From NCBI RefSeq assembly GCF_002354895.1, contig NZ_CP023439.1:4588001-4652000 (forward strand): a DNA stretch of 64,000 bases, in the 5' to 3' direction. The translations under genes and the position numbers were made by a program. The notes under the pieces were generated by a model. That model did not search any database. It was not told the origin of the DNA and worked only from the letters and a program-made list of their open reading frames with translations. Source of the DNA: Thauera sp. K11. Its GTDB lineage: Bacteria; Pseudomonadota; Gammaproteobacteria; Burkholderiales; Rhodocyclaceae. Shown here one piece after another: positions 17,803-27,533 of this stretch (position 1 is the first letter of the stretch; each line of letters begins with the position of its first letter).

Positions 17803-18594
17803 TCAGGCGTCCTCCGGGGCAGGGGTCGTACGTGCCGCCTGCGCGGCGGCGCGGCCGCGCGGGCCGTGGAAATATTCGCGGATCCAGGCGTCGTCGGTGG
17901 CGGCGACGACCTCGAGGCGATCGTTCACCAGCACCCGCTTCTGCGCCAGCACGGCGACGCGGTCGGTGATGGTATGGATGGTGTCCAGGTCGTGGGTGAC
18001 GATGAACACCGTGAGGCCGAGCGCGTCGCGCAGCGTCAGGATGAGCTGGTCGAAGGCCGCCGCGCCGATGGGGTCGAGCCCGGCGGTGGGCTCGTCGAGG
18101 AACAGGATGTCGGGGTCCAGCGCCAGGGCGCGCGCCAGCGCCGCGCGCTTGACCATGCCGCCGGAGAGGTCGGACGGATACTTGTCGCCGGCGCCGGCGG
18201 GCAGGCCGGCGAGCGCGATCTTGAGCGCGGCCAGGCCGGCGGCCTCCGCCGCCGGCAGCCCGGCATGCTCGATCAGCGGCAGCGCCACGTTCTCGGCCAC
18301 CGTCAGCGAAGAGAACAGCGCCCCCTTCTGGAACAGCACGCCGAAGCGCCGCTCCAGCGCTGCGCGCCGCGCCGGCGGCAGGGTCAGCAGATCCTCGCCG
18401 AATACCCTCACGCTGCCGGCCGCCGGCCGGTTCAGGCCGACGATGGTGCGCAGCAGCACCGACTTGCCGGTGCCCGAGCCGCCGACGACGCTCAGGATCT
18501 CGCCGCGGCGCACGTCCAGGTCCAGCCTGTCGTGCACCACCTGGGCGCCGAACTGGTTGCGCACGCCGCGCACTTCGACGATGTTCGTCACCAC
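17803..18594 (-). CDS. MlaF-like ABC transporter ATP-binding protein
   Basis: 263 residues. Walker A is GGSGTGKSVLLR, the Q-loop FQKGALFSSLTV, the signature LSGGMVKRAALARAL, Walker B ILFLDEPTAGLDP and the H-loop VTHDL. The pattern SGTGKS...FQ.GALF is characteristic of the Mla/YrbF branch. A GTG start at 18594 or 18591 overlaps the end of the MlaE-like gene. It has a C-terminal extension of about 25 residues (HGPRGRAAAQAARTTPAPED). It energises the MlaE-like permease encoded just upstream. Confidence 0.93.
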   Translation of the reverse strand: MVTNIVEVRGVRNQFGAQVVHDRLDLDVRRGEILSVVGGSGTGKSVLLRTIVGLNRPAAGSVRVFGEDLLTLPPARRAALERRFGVLFQKGALFSSLTVAENVALPLIEHAGLPAAEAAGLAALKIALAGLPAGAGDKYPSDLSGGMVKRAALARALALDPDILFLDEPTAGLDPIGAAAFDQLILTLRDALGLTVFIVTHDLDTIHTITDRVAVLAQKRVLVNDRLEVVAATDDAWIREYFHGPRGRAAAQAARTTPAPEDA

Positions 18595-19721
18595 CCCATC
18601 TCCATGCAGAACAGCGCGGCGACCGCATCGACGACGATGACGACGAAGATGGACTGCACCACCGCCGAGGTGGTGTGCTCGCCGACCGACTGCGCACTGC
18701 CGGCCACGCGGAAGCCTTCCAGGCAGCCGATGACGGCGATCAGGAAGGCGAAGATCGGCGCCTTGGCGATGCCGACGATGAAATGCTGCAGCCCGACGTT
18801 GCTCTCGATGCGCGACAGGAACATGGTCGGCGACACGTCGAGCGTCGTCATGCACACCAGCATGCCGCCGACGATGCCGGCGATCATCGCGACGAAGCTC
18901 AGCATCGGCAGCGCCAGCAGCAGCGCGGCCACCCGCGGCAGCACCAGCAGTTCGACCGGATCGAGGCCGAGCACGCGGATGGCGTCGATCTCTTCGTTGG
19001 CCCGCATCGAGCCGATCTGCGCGGTGAAGGCGCTCGCGGTGCGGCCGGCGACGATGATCGCGGTGAGCAGCACGCCAAACTCGCGCAGGAAGGAGAAGGC
19101 CACCAGGTCCACGGTGAAGATGCTGGCGCCGAAGTCGGCCAGCACCGTCGCGCCGAGGAAGGCCACCACCGCGCCGACGAGGAAGGTCAGCAGCGCCACG
19201 ATGGGCACCGCGTCCAGCGCGGTCTTCTCGAGATTGGCCGCGAGCGCGGTGATGCGCCAGCGCCGCGGCCGCAGCAGCAGCCCCAGCGCGGTCTCCAGCG
19301 TGACGCCGATGAAGCCCGCCAGGCCGACCATGTTGCGCCAGAACGCCACCATCGTCCGGCCGACGTGCTCCAGCACGTCGCCGATGGCGCTGCCGCGCGC
19401 CGGCGGTGCGGCGCCGGGCGCCTCGAGCGCCGCGGCCACCACCTTCAGCAGCGCACGCCGCTCGGGCGGCAGGGCCGCGGCGTCGGCCACCAGATCCGCC
19501 ACTCGCCCGCCGCCGAGCAACTCGTGCAGCAGGCGCGCGCCGGCGGTGTCCAGCCTGCCCAGGGACACCGCATCCACGCGGGTGGCGTCGCCGAGCCGCC
19601 CGCGCAGCGCCGCCACCTGCGCAGCGAGCGCGGCGTGATGCGCCAGCGTCCAGTCGCCGGCGAGGCGCAGCACCGCTTCGCCGGCGGCAAGCTCCGCACT
19701 GCCCGGCATCGGCGCCGTCAT
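18588..19721 (-). CDS. MlaE-family permease with N-terminal STAS-like domain
   Basis: 377 residues. Residues about 10-105 form a STAS-like domain (LRLAGDWTLAHHAALAAQVA...VSLGRLDTAGARLLHELL). The MlaE/YrbE permease (about 120-377) carries the typical EFGVLLTAIIVAGRTASAFTAQIG and NEEIDAIRVLGLDP motifs and about five membrane segments. In standard Mla systems the STAS protein (MlaB) is separate; the fused form is common in other MCE operons. The start at 19721 overlaps the tetR stop (ATGA), so the operon begins with the regulator. Confidence 0.92.
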   Translation of the reverse strand: MTAPMPGSAELAAGEAVLRLAGDWTLAHHAALAAQVAALRGRLGDATRVDAVSLGRLDTAGARLLHELLGGGRVADLVADAAALPPERRALLKVVAAALEAPGAAPPARGSAIGDVLEHVGRTMVAFWRNMVGLAGFIGVTLETALGLLLRPRRWRITALAANLEKTALDAVPIVALLTFLVGAVVAFLGATVLADFGASIFTVDLVAFSFLREFGVLLTAIIVAGRTASAFTAQIGSMRANEEIDAIRVLGLDPVELLVLPRVAALLLALPMLSFVAMIAGIVGGMLVCMTTLDVSPTMFLSRIESNVGLQHFIVGIAKAPIFAFLIAVIGCLEGFRVAGSAQSVGEHTTSAVVQSIFVVIVVDAVAALFCMEMGW

Positions 19722-20383
19722 CGCTGCGCCCCGGCGGAGGCCGACCGCCCTTCGAGGTACGAGAACAGGCCGCTCAAGAATTCCGCCTTCACGTCGGACA
19801 CGCTCATCTCGGTATGGCTGACCCGCGACATCACCGGTGCGGCGGAGATCAGGAAGCTCATCCCGCCGAACACCATGCTGTGCAGGATCAGCGGCTTGTT
19901 GACGGAGAACAGCCCGGCGTCGATCGCCTCCTGCCACAGCGGCAGGCAGGCTTCGAGCGTCGGCTTGATGAGCCTGCCGACGACGCGGTCGAAGCGCTCG
20001 CCGGGCTCGGCGCTTTCGCGCACGATGAAGCGCAGTATCTCGCGATTGCGCACGGCATGCTCGAACATCAGATCCACCGCGGCGACCAGGCGCGCTTCCA
20101 GCGGCCCGGCGGTACCGAGCGCGGCGATCTCGCGCATGTCCTCGCGCACCCGCAGTTCCAGCCGGTCGACCACCGCCGTCCACAGCTCCGCCTTGGAGCC
20201 GAAGTAGTGCGCCACCATCGATACGTCGCAACCGGCCGCCGCCGCGATCGCGCGCAGGCCCGCCGCCTCGTAGCCCTGCGCGGCGAAGGCGGCGAGTGCG
20301 GCCTCGAGCAGGCGCTCGCGGCAGGTCGAATCCTGGCCGCGGGGGCGTCCCCGCGCGCGGGGCTTGTGGTGGTGGATGATCAT
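19718..20383 (-). CDS. TetR/AcrR-family transcriptional regulator
   Basis: 221 residues. The N-terminal HTH (about 20-65: RERLLEAALAAFAAQGYEAAGLRAIAAAAGCDVSMVAHYFGSK, quoted in parts) ends with the family HYFGSKAELW motif. The C-terminal ligand domain resembles CecR/YbiH-type regulators of efflux systems. The ATG at 20383 is chosen because MIIHHHKPRARGRPRG is a usual TetR start; the open frame upstream is intergenic. It heads the leftward mla-like operon and is divergent from the HlyD/RbbA/YhhJ exporter. It probably represses one or both through the palindrome at 20484-20499. Confidence 0.92.
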   Translation of the reverse strand: MIIHHHKPRARGRPRGQDSTCRERLLEAALAAFAAQGYEAAGLRAIAAAAGCDVSMVAHYFGSKAELWTAVVDRLELRVREDMREIAALGTAGPLEARLVAAVDLMFEHAVRNREILRFIVRESAEPGERFDRVVGRLIKPTLEACLPLWQEAIDAGLFSVNKPLILHSMVFGGMSFLISAAPVMSRVSHTEMSVSDVKAEFLSGLFSYLEGRSASAGAQR

Positions 20384-20471
20384 CTGGGCCGATCCGTCGG
20401 AAAGCGGGCTGGCGGGCTGCCATGGTACGGCGGCGCCGGCATCGGTGCAGCATGCCATGCGTGTGCCCGCC

Positions 20472-20500
20472 TTGACAATAATATTCAACAAGTGTTGAAA
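20472..20500 (+). promoter_or_regulatory. exporter promoter with TetR-type operator
   Basis: A perfect TTGACA -35 (20472-20477) is followed by the palindrome TTCAACAAGTGTTGAA (20484-20499), which fills the spacer and overlaps the poor -10 (about 20495-20500). A 16-bp palindrome with 7-bp arms between two divergent units fits a TetR dimer site that blocks RNA polymerase. Confidence 0.7.
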
Positions 20501-20538
20501 TGCGGACGGCTGATGCTGCAATACAGCGGAATGAATCC

Positions 20539-21603
20539 ATGAATCCGGAACTCAGGAACAGGCTGGCCATGGCCGCCCTGGTGCTGGCCGTCGCGGCGGC
20601 CGGTGCGTGGCAGTGGCTCAGGCCGCCGGCCGACGACGGCAGCTTCGCGCAGGGCAACGGTCGCCTCGAGGCGACCGAGGTCGACGTCGCCGCCAAGACC
20701 GCCGGCCGCGTTGCCGCGATCCTCGTCAACGAAGGCGACTTCGTGCGGCAGGGCGACGTCGTCGCCCGCATGGACACGAAGACGATCGAATCCCAGCTCG
20801 CCCAGGCCCGGGCCGAGGTCGCCAATGCCCGCAGCGCGCGCGAGACCGCGCTGGCCCTGGTCGCGCAGCGCAGGGCCGACGTGGTGATGGCCGAGGCGGT
20901 GCTGACGCAGCGCCGCACCGAACTCGACGTCGCGCGCCGCACCAATGCCCGTTCGCAATCGCTGCTCAAGGACCACGCCATCTCCGAGCAGCAGGCCGAC
21001 AGCGATGCCGCCCGCGCGCGCAACGCCGAGGCCAACGTCTCGGTGGCGCAGGCGCAGATCAGCGCCGCCAGGGCGGCGGCGACCGCCGCCGAGGCGCAGG
21101 TCGCCCAGGCCGAGGCCGGGATCGCGGCGGCCGAGGCGGTGGTCGCGCGCCTGCAGGCCGAAGTGGAGGACGGCGTCCTGCGCGCGCCGCGCGGCGGCCG
21201 CGTGCAGTTCCGCGTGGTGCAGCCCGGCGAGGTGATCGCCGGCGGCGGCAAGGTGGTGAGCCTGGTCGACATCGGCGACGTCTACATGACCTTCTTCCTG
21301 CCCGAGATCGCCGCCGGCCGCGTGGCGCTCGGCACGGAAGTGCGCATCGTGCTCGACGCTGCCCAGCACTACGTCATCCCGGCGAACGTGTCCTACGTCG
21401 CCAGCGTGGCCCAGTTCACGCCCAAGACGGTGGAAACGCAGAGCGAGCGCCAGAAGATGGTGTTCCGCGTGAAGGCGCGCATCGATCCCGAACTGCTGGC
21501 GAAATACCCCGAGCAGGTCAAGACCGGCCTGCCGGGCATGGCCCACGTGCGGATTGCGGCCGACAAGGACTGGCCGGCAACCTTGCAGGTGAGGCTGCCG
21601 TGA
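20539..21603 (+). CDS. HlyD-family membrane fusion protein of ABC exporter
   Basis: 354 residues. An N-terminal membrane anchor (about 8-26) is followed by the first half of the biotinyl-lipoyl-like domain ([19 protein letters not shown]), a long Ala-rich coiled-coil hairpin (about 80-215), and the second lipoyl half and beta barrel ([20 protein letters not shown]). It is homologous to YhiI/YbhG-type adaptors. The stop overlaps the next gene by 4 bp (GTGA). It should link the inner-membrane ABC transporter to an outer-membrane channel; no TolC-like gene is in the window. Confidence 0.93.
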   Translation: MNPELRNRLAMAALVLAVAAAGAWQWLRPPADDGSFAQGNGRLEATEVDVAAKTAGRVAAILVNEGDFVRQGDVVARMDTKTIESQLAQARAEVANARSARETALALVAQRRADVVMAEAVLTQRRTELDVARRTNARSQSLLKDHAISEQQADSDAARARNAEANVSVAQAQISAARAAATAAEAQVAQAEAGIAAAEAVVARLQAEVEDGVLRAPRGGRVQFRVVQPGEVIAGGGKVVSLVDIGDVYMTFFLPEIAAGRVALGTEVRIVLDAAQHYVIPANVSYVASVAQFTPKTVETQSERQKMVFRVKARIDPELLAKYPEQVKTGLPGMAHVRIAADKDWPATLQVRLP

Positions 21604-24371
21604 ACCGCGGCGGCCCGGTGGTGCGCCTGGCCGGCCTGGCGCACCGCTACGGCCAGACCCGCGCCGCCGACGGCGTCACGCTGGACATCCCGGCGGGCGT
21701 GATGGTCGGCTTCATCGGCCCGGACGGCGTCGGCAAATCCACCTGGCTGGGGCTGATCGCCGGCGCGCGGCGCATCCAGCAGGGCAAGGTGGAAGTGCTG
21801 GGCGGCGACATGGCCGGCGCCCGCCACCGCAGCGCGGTATGCCCGCGCATCGCCTACATGCCGCAGGGCCTGGGCAAGAACCTCTATCCGACGCTGTCGG
21901 TGTTCGAGAACATCGATTTCTTCGGCCGCCTGTTCGGCCAGTCGCGCGCCGAGCGCGAGCGCCGCATCGCCGAACTGCTGCAAGCCACCGGCCTGGCCGG
22001 CTTCGAGGACCGCCCCGCCAACAAGCTGTCGGGCGGCATGAAGCAGAAGCTGGGCCTGTGCTGCGCGCTGATCCACGACCCCGACCTGCTGATCCTCGAC
22101 GAGCCCACCACCGGCGTCGATCCGCTGTCGCGGCGCCAGTTCTGGGAACTGATCGCACGCATGCGCGCCCGCCGCCCCGGCATGAGCGTGCTCGTCGCCA
22201 CCGCCTACATGGAAGAGGCCGAGCAGTACGACTGGCTGGTCGCGATCGACGGCGGGCGCGTGCTCGCTACCGGCACGCCGGCCGAACTGCGCGGGCGCAC
22301 CGGCAGCGACACGCTGGAGGCGGCCTTCCTCGCCCTGCTGCCCGAGGAGCGCCGCGCCGGCCACCGCCGCCTGGCGATCCCGCCGCTCGCCGCCGGCGAG
22401 GTCGTGATCGAGGCACGCAGCCTGCAGATGCGCTTCGGCGACTTCATCGCCGTCGACGACGTAAACCTGGAGGTGCGCCGCGGCGAGATCTTCGGTTTCC
22501 TGGGCTCCAACGGCTGCGGCAAGTCGACGACGATGAAGATGCTCACCGGCCTGCTGCCGCCCACCCGCGGCGAAGCGCGCCTGCTGGGCGAGGTGCTGGA
22601 TGCTCACAACATCGACACCCGCCGCCGCGTCGGCTACATGTCGCAGGCTTTCTCGCTGTATGGCGAGCTGTCGGTGCGCCGCAATCTGGAACTGCACGCG
22701 CGCCTGTTCGACCTGCCCGAGGCCGAGGGCGCCCGGCGCATCACCGAACTGGCCGGGCGCTTCGGCCTTTCCGCCGCGATGGACGCGCTGCCCGACGCGC
22801 TGCCGCTCGGCATGCGCCAGCGCCTGCAACTGGCGGTGGCGGTGCTGCACCGGCCCGACGTGCTGATCCTCGACGAGCCCACCTCGGGCGTCGATCCGGT
22901 GGCGCGCGACCAGTTCTGGGAGTTGATCATCGATCTGTCGCGCCGCGACGGCGTGACGATCTTCATCACCACCCACTTCATGAACGAGGCGCAGCGCTGC
23001 GACCGCATCTCGCTGATGCACGCGGGAAAGATCCTCGCCAGCGATGCACCGGCCGCACTGGTGGCGGCGCGCGGCGCCGACAGCCTGGAAGAAGCCTTCG
23101 TCGGCTACCTGGCCGAAGCCAGCGGCATCGCCCTGGCGCCGCCCGCCGCCGCGCCGCGACCGCCGGAACCGCCCGCTCCGGCGGTCGCGTCCGGCGCTGG
23201 CGCGACGCCTTCCCCCGCCGCGCCTGCGCACGCCGCGCGCCTCGCCCGCTTCAGCCTCTCCCGCCTGCTCAGCTTCAGCGCCCGCGAGGCGACCGAACTG
23301 CGCCGCGACCCCTTCCGCCTGACGCTGGCCCTGCTGGGCAGCATCGTGCTGATGCTGGTGATGGGCTATGGCATCAGCACCGACGTGGAAAACCTCAGGT
23401 ACGCCGTGCTCGACCTCGACCGCAGCACCGCCAGCGAGTCGTACACGCTGCGCATCGCCGGTTCGCGCTACTTCTCCGAAGGGGAGCCGCTGCAGAGCCA
23501 CGCCGACATCGACCGCCGCATGCGCAGCGGCGAACTGGCGATGGCGCTCGAGATCCCGCCCGGCTTCGGCCGCGACCTGGCGCGCGGTGCCGTACCGGAG
23601 ATCGGCGTGTGGCTGGACGGCGCGATGCCGATGCGGGCCGAGGTGGCGCGCGGCTACGTGCTGGGCCTGCACGCGCAGACCCTGGGCGAGGCCGCCGCGG
23701 AAGCGAGCGGCACGCGCGCCGCGCCGCTCGCCGACATCGCCGTGCGCTACCGCTACAACCCGGACATGCGCAGCATCGTGGCGATGGTGCCGGCGGTGAT
23801 CCCGATGCTGCTGGTCTTCATCCCTTCCATGCTGACCGCGCTGGGCGTGGTACGCGAGAAGGAGCTGGGCTCCATCCTCAATGTCTACACCACGCCGGTG
23901 ACCAAGCTCGAATTCCTGCTCGGCAAGCAGTTGCCCTACATCGGCCTGTCGCTGCTCAACTTCGCGCTGCTGTTCGTGCTCGCGGTCACGCTGTTCGGCG
24001 TGCCGTTCAAGGGCAGCCTGCCCGCGCTGTGCGCCGGCGCGCTGCTGTACGTGACCGCCACCACCGGGCTGGGGCTGCTGATGTCCACCGTGACCGACAG
24101 CCAGGTCGCGGCGATGGCCGGCACCTCCATCGGCACCCTGCTGCCGGCGATCCAGTTCTCCGGCATGCTCGACCCGGTGTCCACGCTCGAAGGCGCCGGC
24201 GCGGCGGTCGGCCGCATCTACCCGACGACCCACTTCCTCACCATCAGCCGCGGCACCTTCGCCAAGGCGCTGGACTTCGGCGACCTCGGCGCCTCGTTCC
24301 TGCCGCTGCTGGTGGCGATCCCGGTGTTGACGCTGGCCTCGGCGCTGCTGCTGAGGAAGCAGGCGCGCTGA
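21600..24371 (+). CDS. double-ATPase/permease ABC exporter subunit (RbbA/YhiH-like)
   Basis: 923 residues in three parts. ABC domain 1 is at about 8-225 (Walker [10 protein letters not shown], signature [10 protein letters not shown], Walker [14 protein letters not shown]). ABC domain 2 is at about 275-500 (Walker [11 protein letters not shown], Walker [14 protein letters not shown]). A Pro/Ala linker (about 515-550) leads to an ABC2-type permease with six membrane segments (about 577-923). The second signature is degenerate (PLGMRQRLQ instead of LSGGQ). It begins with GTG inside the adaptor stop codon. The architecture equals E. coli RbbA/YhiH. The likely role is export of cationic or hydrophobic compounds together with the following permease. 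Confidence 0.93.
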   Translation: MNRGGPVVRLAGLAHRYGQTRAADGVTLDIPAGVMVGFIGPDGVGKSTWLGLIAGARRIQQGKVEVLGGDMAGARHRSAVCPRIAYMPQGLGKNLYPTLSVFENIDFFGRLFGQSRAERERRIAELLQATGLAGFEDRPANKLSGGMKQKLGLCCALIHDPDLLILDEPTTGVDPLSRRQFWELIARMRARRPGMSVLVATAYMEEAEQYDWLVAIDGGRVLATGTPAELRGRTGSDTLEAAFLALLPEERRAGHRRLAIPPLAAGEVVIEARSLQMRFGDFIAVDDVNLEVRRGEIFGFLGSNGCGKSTTMKMLTGLLPPTRGEARLLGEVLDAHNIDTRRRVGYMSQAFSLYGELSVRRNLELHARLFDLPEAEGARRITELAGRFGLSAAMDALPDALPLGMRQRLQLAVAVLHRPDVLILDEPTSGVDPVARDQFWELIIDLSRRDGVTIFITTHFMNEAQRCDRISLMHAGKILASDAPAALVAARGADSLEEAFVGYLAEASGIALAPPAAAPRPPEPPAPAVASGAGATPSPAAPAHAARLARFSLSRLLSFSAREATELRRDPFRLTLALLGSIVLMLVMGYGISTDVENLRYAVLDLDRSTASESYTLRIAGSRYFSEGEPLQSHADIDRRMRSGELAMALEIPPGFGRDLARGAVPEIGVWLDGAMPMRAEVARGYVLGLHAQTLGEAAAEASGTRAAPLADIAVRYRYNPDMRSIVAMVPAVIPMLLVFIPSMLTALGVVREKELGSILNVYTTPVTKLEFLLGKQLPYIGLSLLNFALLFVLAVTLFGVPFKGSLPALCAGALLYVTATTGLGLLMSTVTDSQVAAMAGTSIGTLLPAIQFSGMLDPVSTLEGAGAAVGRIYPTTHFLTISRGTFAKALDFGDLGASFLPLLVAIPVLTLASALLLRKQAR

Positions 24372-24386
24372 GCGAAGGAGACGACC

Positions 24387-25526
24387 GTGGGCACGCGCAA
24401 CGGCACCCTGCACAACGCCTGGCACCTCGGCATCAAGGAGTTCCACAGCCTGCTGGGCGACTGGACGATGCTGTTCCTGATCGTGTTCATGTTCACGATC
24501 TCGGTGTATTCGGATGCGCGCGCACGGCCGGAAAGCCTGCACCGCGCCTCCATCGCGGTGGCCGACGAAGACCGCTCGCAGTTGTCCGCCCGCATCATCG
24601 CGGCGCTGCAGCCGCCCCAGTTCATCACCCCGGAACGCATCGGGCTCGCCGACATCGACAAGGGCATGGACGCCGGACTCCACACCTTCGTGCTCGACAT
24701 TCCGCCCAATTTCCAGCGCGACGTGCTCGCCGGCCGTTCGCCGGCGATGCAGCTCAACGTGGACGCCACCCGCCAGAGCCAGGCGCAGACCGGCACCGGC
24801 TACATCCAGAGCATCGTCAACGACGAGATCCGCGCCTTCGTGCAGCGCTACCGCGGCCCGGCGCCGCAGCCGGTGCAGATCGTCGAGCGCGCGATGTTCA
24901 ACCCCAACCTGAGCCAGAGCTGGTTTTCCGGCATCACCGCGATCATCAACAACGTCACCATGCTCGGCATCCTGCTGACCGGCGCGGCGCTGATCCGCGA
25001 GCGCGAGCACGGCACCATCGAGCACCTGCTGGTGATGCCGGTGACGCCGCTCGAGATCATGCTGTCCAAGGTGTGGTCGATGGGCGTGGTGGTGCTGGTG
25101 GCCTCGTCGTTCTCGCTGCAGGTGGTGGTCAAGGGCGTGCTGGAGGTGACGGTGCCGGGTTCGGCCGCGCTCTTCGGGCTCGGCACCCTGCTCTACCTGT
25201 TCGCCGCCGCCTCCATCGGCATCTTCATGGGCACGCTGGCGCGCAACATGCCGCAGTTCGGCCTCATGTCCATCCTCGTGCTGCTGCCGCTGCAGATCCT
25301 GTCGGGCGCGCTGACGCCGCGCGAGAGCATGCCGGACGTGGTGCGCTGGCTGATGTCCTTCGCCCCCACCACTCACTACGTCGGCCTGGGCCAGGCGGTG
25401 CTGTTCCGCAATGCCGGCATCGACGTGGTGTGGCCGGAATTCCTGATGGTGGCCGCGATCGGCGTCGTCTTCTTCGCACTGGCTCACCATCGTCTGCGCC
25501 GCACCATTGGAACGATGCAGGGCTGA
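24387..25526 (+). CDS. ABC-2 type permease (YhhJ-like)
   Basis: 379 residues. One membrane segment at about 27-45 is followed by a large extracytoplasmic domain (about 50-180) and five C-terminal membrane helices (about 185-375). Family motifs are ITAIINNVTMLGILLTGAALIREREHGTIEHLLVMP (in pieces) and the end LAHHRLRRTIGTMQG. It starts with GTG at 24387 after GAAGGAGA. It completes the HlyD-RbbA-YhhJ exporter and is followed 38 bp later by the PHA synthase gene. Confidence 0.93.
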   Translation: MGTRNGTLHNAWHLGIKEFHSLLGDWTMLFLIVFMFTISVYSDARARPESLHRASIAVADEDRSQLSARIIAALQPPQFITPERIGLADIDKGMDAGLHTFVLDIPPNFQRDVLAGRSPAMQLNVDATRQSQAQTGTGYIQSIVNDEIRAFVQRYRGPAPQPVQIVERAMFNPNLSQSWFSGITAIINNVTMLGILLTGAALIREREHGTIEHLLVMPVTPLEIMLSKVWSMGVVVLVASSFSLQVVVKGVLEVTVPGSAALFGLGTLLYLFAAASIGIFMGTLARNMPQFGLMSILVLLPLQILSGALTPRESMPDVVRWLMSFAPTTHYVGLGQAVLFRNAGIDVVWPEFLMVAAIGVVFFALAHHRLRRTIGTMQG

Positions 25527-25564
25527 GGCCCTCTCACGACAAACCCGACGAGGAGGAATCGCGC

Positions 25565-27403
25565 ATGATCCCGCGCAAAGCTCTGCCCAAGGTACCGACG
25601 ACCCCCGCGGACCCGCCGGCCCGGACCCCCACCGCGGCCATGCCGGCCGTGCCCGAGTACATGTGCTCGGCCCCCGCCCCGGCGCGCAGCCCGCTGGACC
25701 TGAAGTTCCACGCCGCACTCGCGCGCGCCAGCATGTCGGTGTCGCCGATGTCGCAACTGCTGGCCATGATCGACTGGGCGGGCCACCTCGCGGGCTCGCC
25801 GGGCAAGCGGCTGGAGCTGACGAACCTCGCCCTGCAACACGCCCGCCGCATCGTCGAATACCTCGGCGAACTCGCGCTCGCCACGCCGTGCGCCCCGGCC
25901 TCGCGCTGCGTCGATCCGGTGGCGCAGGACCGGCGCTTTGCCGCGGAGGAATGGAACCTCTGGCCCTTCAACCTCATGCACCAGTCCTTCCTGCTCACCG
26001 AGAACTGGTGGCAGGCGGCGACCACCTGCGTCGCCGGCGTATCCAAGCACCACGAACACGTCGTGTCCTTCGCCGCGCGCCAGTTGCTCGACGTGTTCTC
26101 GCCGGGCAACTACCTGGCGACCAACCCCGTCGTGCTGCGCCGCACCTTCGAGACGGGCGGCTTCAACCTGCTGCACGGCGCCTTCAATGCGGCCGAAGAC
26201 CTGCAGCGCCTGGCCGCCGGCGAGCCCCCGGCCGGCACCGAGAACTTCGTCGTCGGCCGCGACGTCGCGCTGACGCCCGGCAAGGTCGTGCTGCGCACCC
26301 AGTTGATGGAGCTGATCCAGTACTCGCCCACCACCGAACGGGTCTATCCCGAACCCGTCCTGATCGTGCCGGCGTGGATCATGAAGTACTACATCCTCGA
26401 TCTGTCTCCCCACAATTCGCTGGTGAAGTACCTCGTCGGCCAGGGCCACACCGTGTTCTGCATCTCGTGGAAGAACCCCGGCCCGGCCGAGCGCGACATG
26501 GGCATGGACGACTACCTCCGGCTCGGCTTCTTCGCCGCGCTCGACGCGGTCAATGCCATCGTGCCCGGCCGCAAGGTGCATGCCGCCGGCTATTGCCTGG
26601 GCGGCACCCTGCTGGCGATCGCCAACGCCGCGATGGCGCGCGACGCCGACGACCGGCTGGCGACGATGACGATGTTCACCGCGCAGACCGACTTCACCGA
26701 GCCGGGCGAACTGGCGCTGTTCATCGACGAGAGCGAGGTGAGCCTGCTCGAGGCGCAGATGGAGGAAGTCGGCTACCTGACGGCCGGCCAGATGGCGGGC
26801 GCCTTCCAGTTGCTGCGCTCGTACGACCTGCTGTGGTCGCGCATCGTCGGTGAATACCTGATGGGCGAACGCGCGCCGATGAACGACCTCATGGCCTGGA
26901 ACGCCGACGCCACCCGCATGCCCGCGCGCATGCACAGCCAGTACCTGCGCCAGCTCTTCCTCAACGACGCGCTCAGCGAGGGCCGCTACCGGGTGGACGA
27001 CAGGCCGGTGGCGCTGTCCGACATCGATACGCCGGTCTTCTGCGTCGCCACACTGACCGACCACGTCGCACCGTGGCGCTCGGTGCACAAGCTGCACTAC
27101 CTGACCCCGGTCGAGATCCACTTCGTGCTGACCAAGGGTGGCCACAACGCCGGCATCGTCAGCGAACCGGGGCGGCCGCGGCGCGACTACCAGTCCATGA
27201 CGCGCGAAGAAGGCGGCAACTACATCCCGCCCGACGACTGGCTCGCCCTCGCGCCGCGCCAGGAAGGCTCGTGGTGGCCGGAATGGTCGGCATGGCTGAC
27301 GGCGCGCTCGGGCACACCGTCCGCTCCGCCGGCGAGCGGCGCGCCGGAGCGCGGCTACCCGCTGCTGGGCGACGCGCCGGGCAGCTACGTGCTGGAGAAG
27401 TAG
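25565..27403 (+). CDS. phaC: class I poly(3-hydroxyalkanoate) synthase
   Basis: 612 residues. It polymerises (R)-3-hydroxyacyl-CoA into PHA granules. The PhaC N-terminal domain spans about 95-270. The alpha/beta hydrolase core carries the lipase-like box GYCLGG with nucleophile Cys344, Asp499 in TLTDHVAPW and His527 in KGGHNAGI, with spacings like Cupriavidus PhaC (C319/D480/H508). A Pro-rich N-terminal extension of about 45 residues makes it slightly long. No phaA, phaB or phasin gene adjoins it, so this may be a second, unlinked synthase. GAGGAGG lies before the ATG. A perfect 18-bp hairpin follows the stop. Confidence 0.94.
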   Translation: MIPRKALPKVPTTPADPPARTPTAAMPAVPEYMCSAPAPARSPLDLKFHAALARASMSVSPMSQLLAMIDWAGHLAGSPGKRLELTNLALQHARRIVEYLGELALATPCAPASRCVDPVAQDRRFAAEEWNLWPFNLMHQSFLLTENWWQAATTCVAGVSKHHEHVVSFAARQLLDVFSPGNYLATNPVVLRRTFETGGFNLLHGAFNAAEDLQRLAAGEPPAGTENFVVGRDVALTPGKVVLRTQLMELIQYSPTTERVYPEPVLIVPAWIMKYYILDLSPHNSLVKYLVGQGHTVFCISWKNPGPAERDMGMDDYLRLGFFAALDAVNAIVPGRKVHAAGYCLGGTLLAIANAAMARDADDRLATMTMFTAQTDFTEPGELALFIDESEVSLLEAQMEEVGYLTAGQMAGAFQLLRSYDLLWSRIVGEYLMGERAPMNDLMAWNADATRMPARMHSQYLRQLFLNDALSEGRYRVDDRPVALSDIDTPVFCVATLTDHVAPWRSVHKLHYLTPVEIHFVLTKGGHNAGIVSEPGRPRRDYQSMTREEGGNYIPPDDWLALAPRQEGSWWPEWSAWLTARSGTPSAPPASGAPERGYPLLGDAPGSYVLEK

Positions 27404-27404
27404 G

Positions 27405-27464
27405 GAGGCCGCCGATGGCCGGCACGCGCGCCCGTACGGCCGCAGGCCGGCCATCGGCGGCCTC
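27405..27464 (+). terminator. very stable hairpin after phaC
   Basis: A perfect 18-bp stem (GAGGCCGCCGATGGCCGG at 27405-27422 with its complement at 27447-27464) encloses a 24-nt loop. It starts 2 nt after the phaC stop. There is no U-run, so it may act as a processing or mRNA-stabilising structure as well as a terminator. Confidence 0.6.
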
Positions 27465-27533
27465 GCCGTTTCCGGATCGGTCCGGCTGCCGCCGAGTCCG
27501 GCGGAACGGACGATGACCGCAGGAGTTTCGGGC

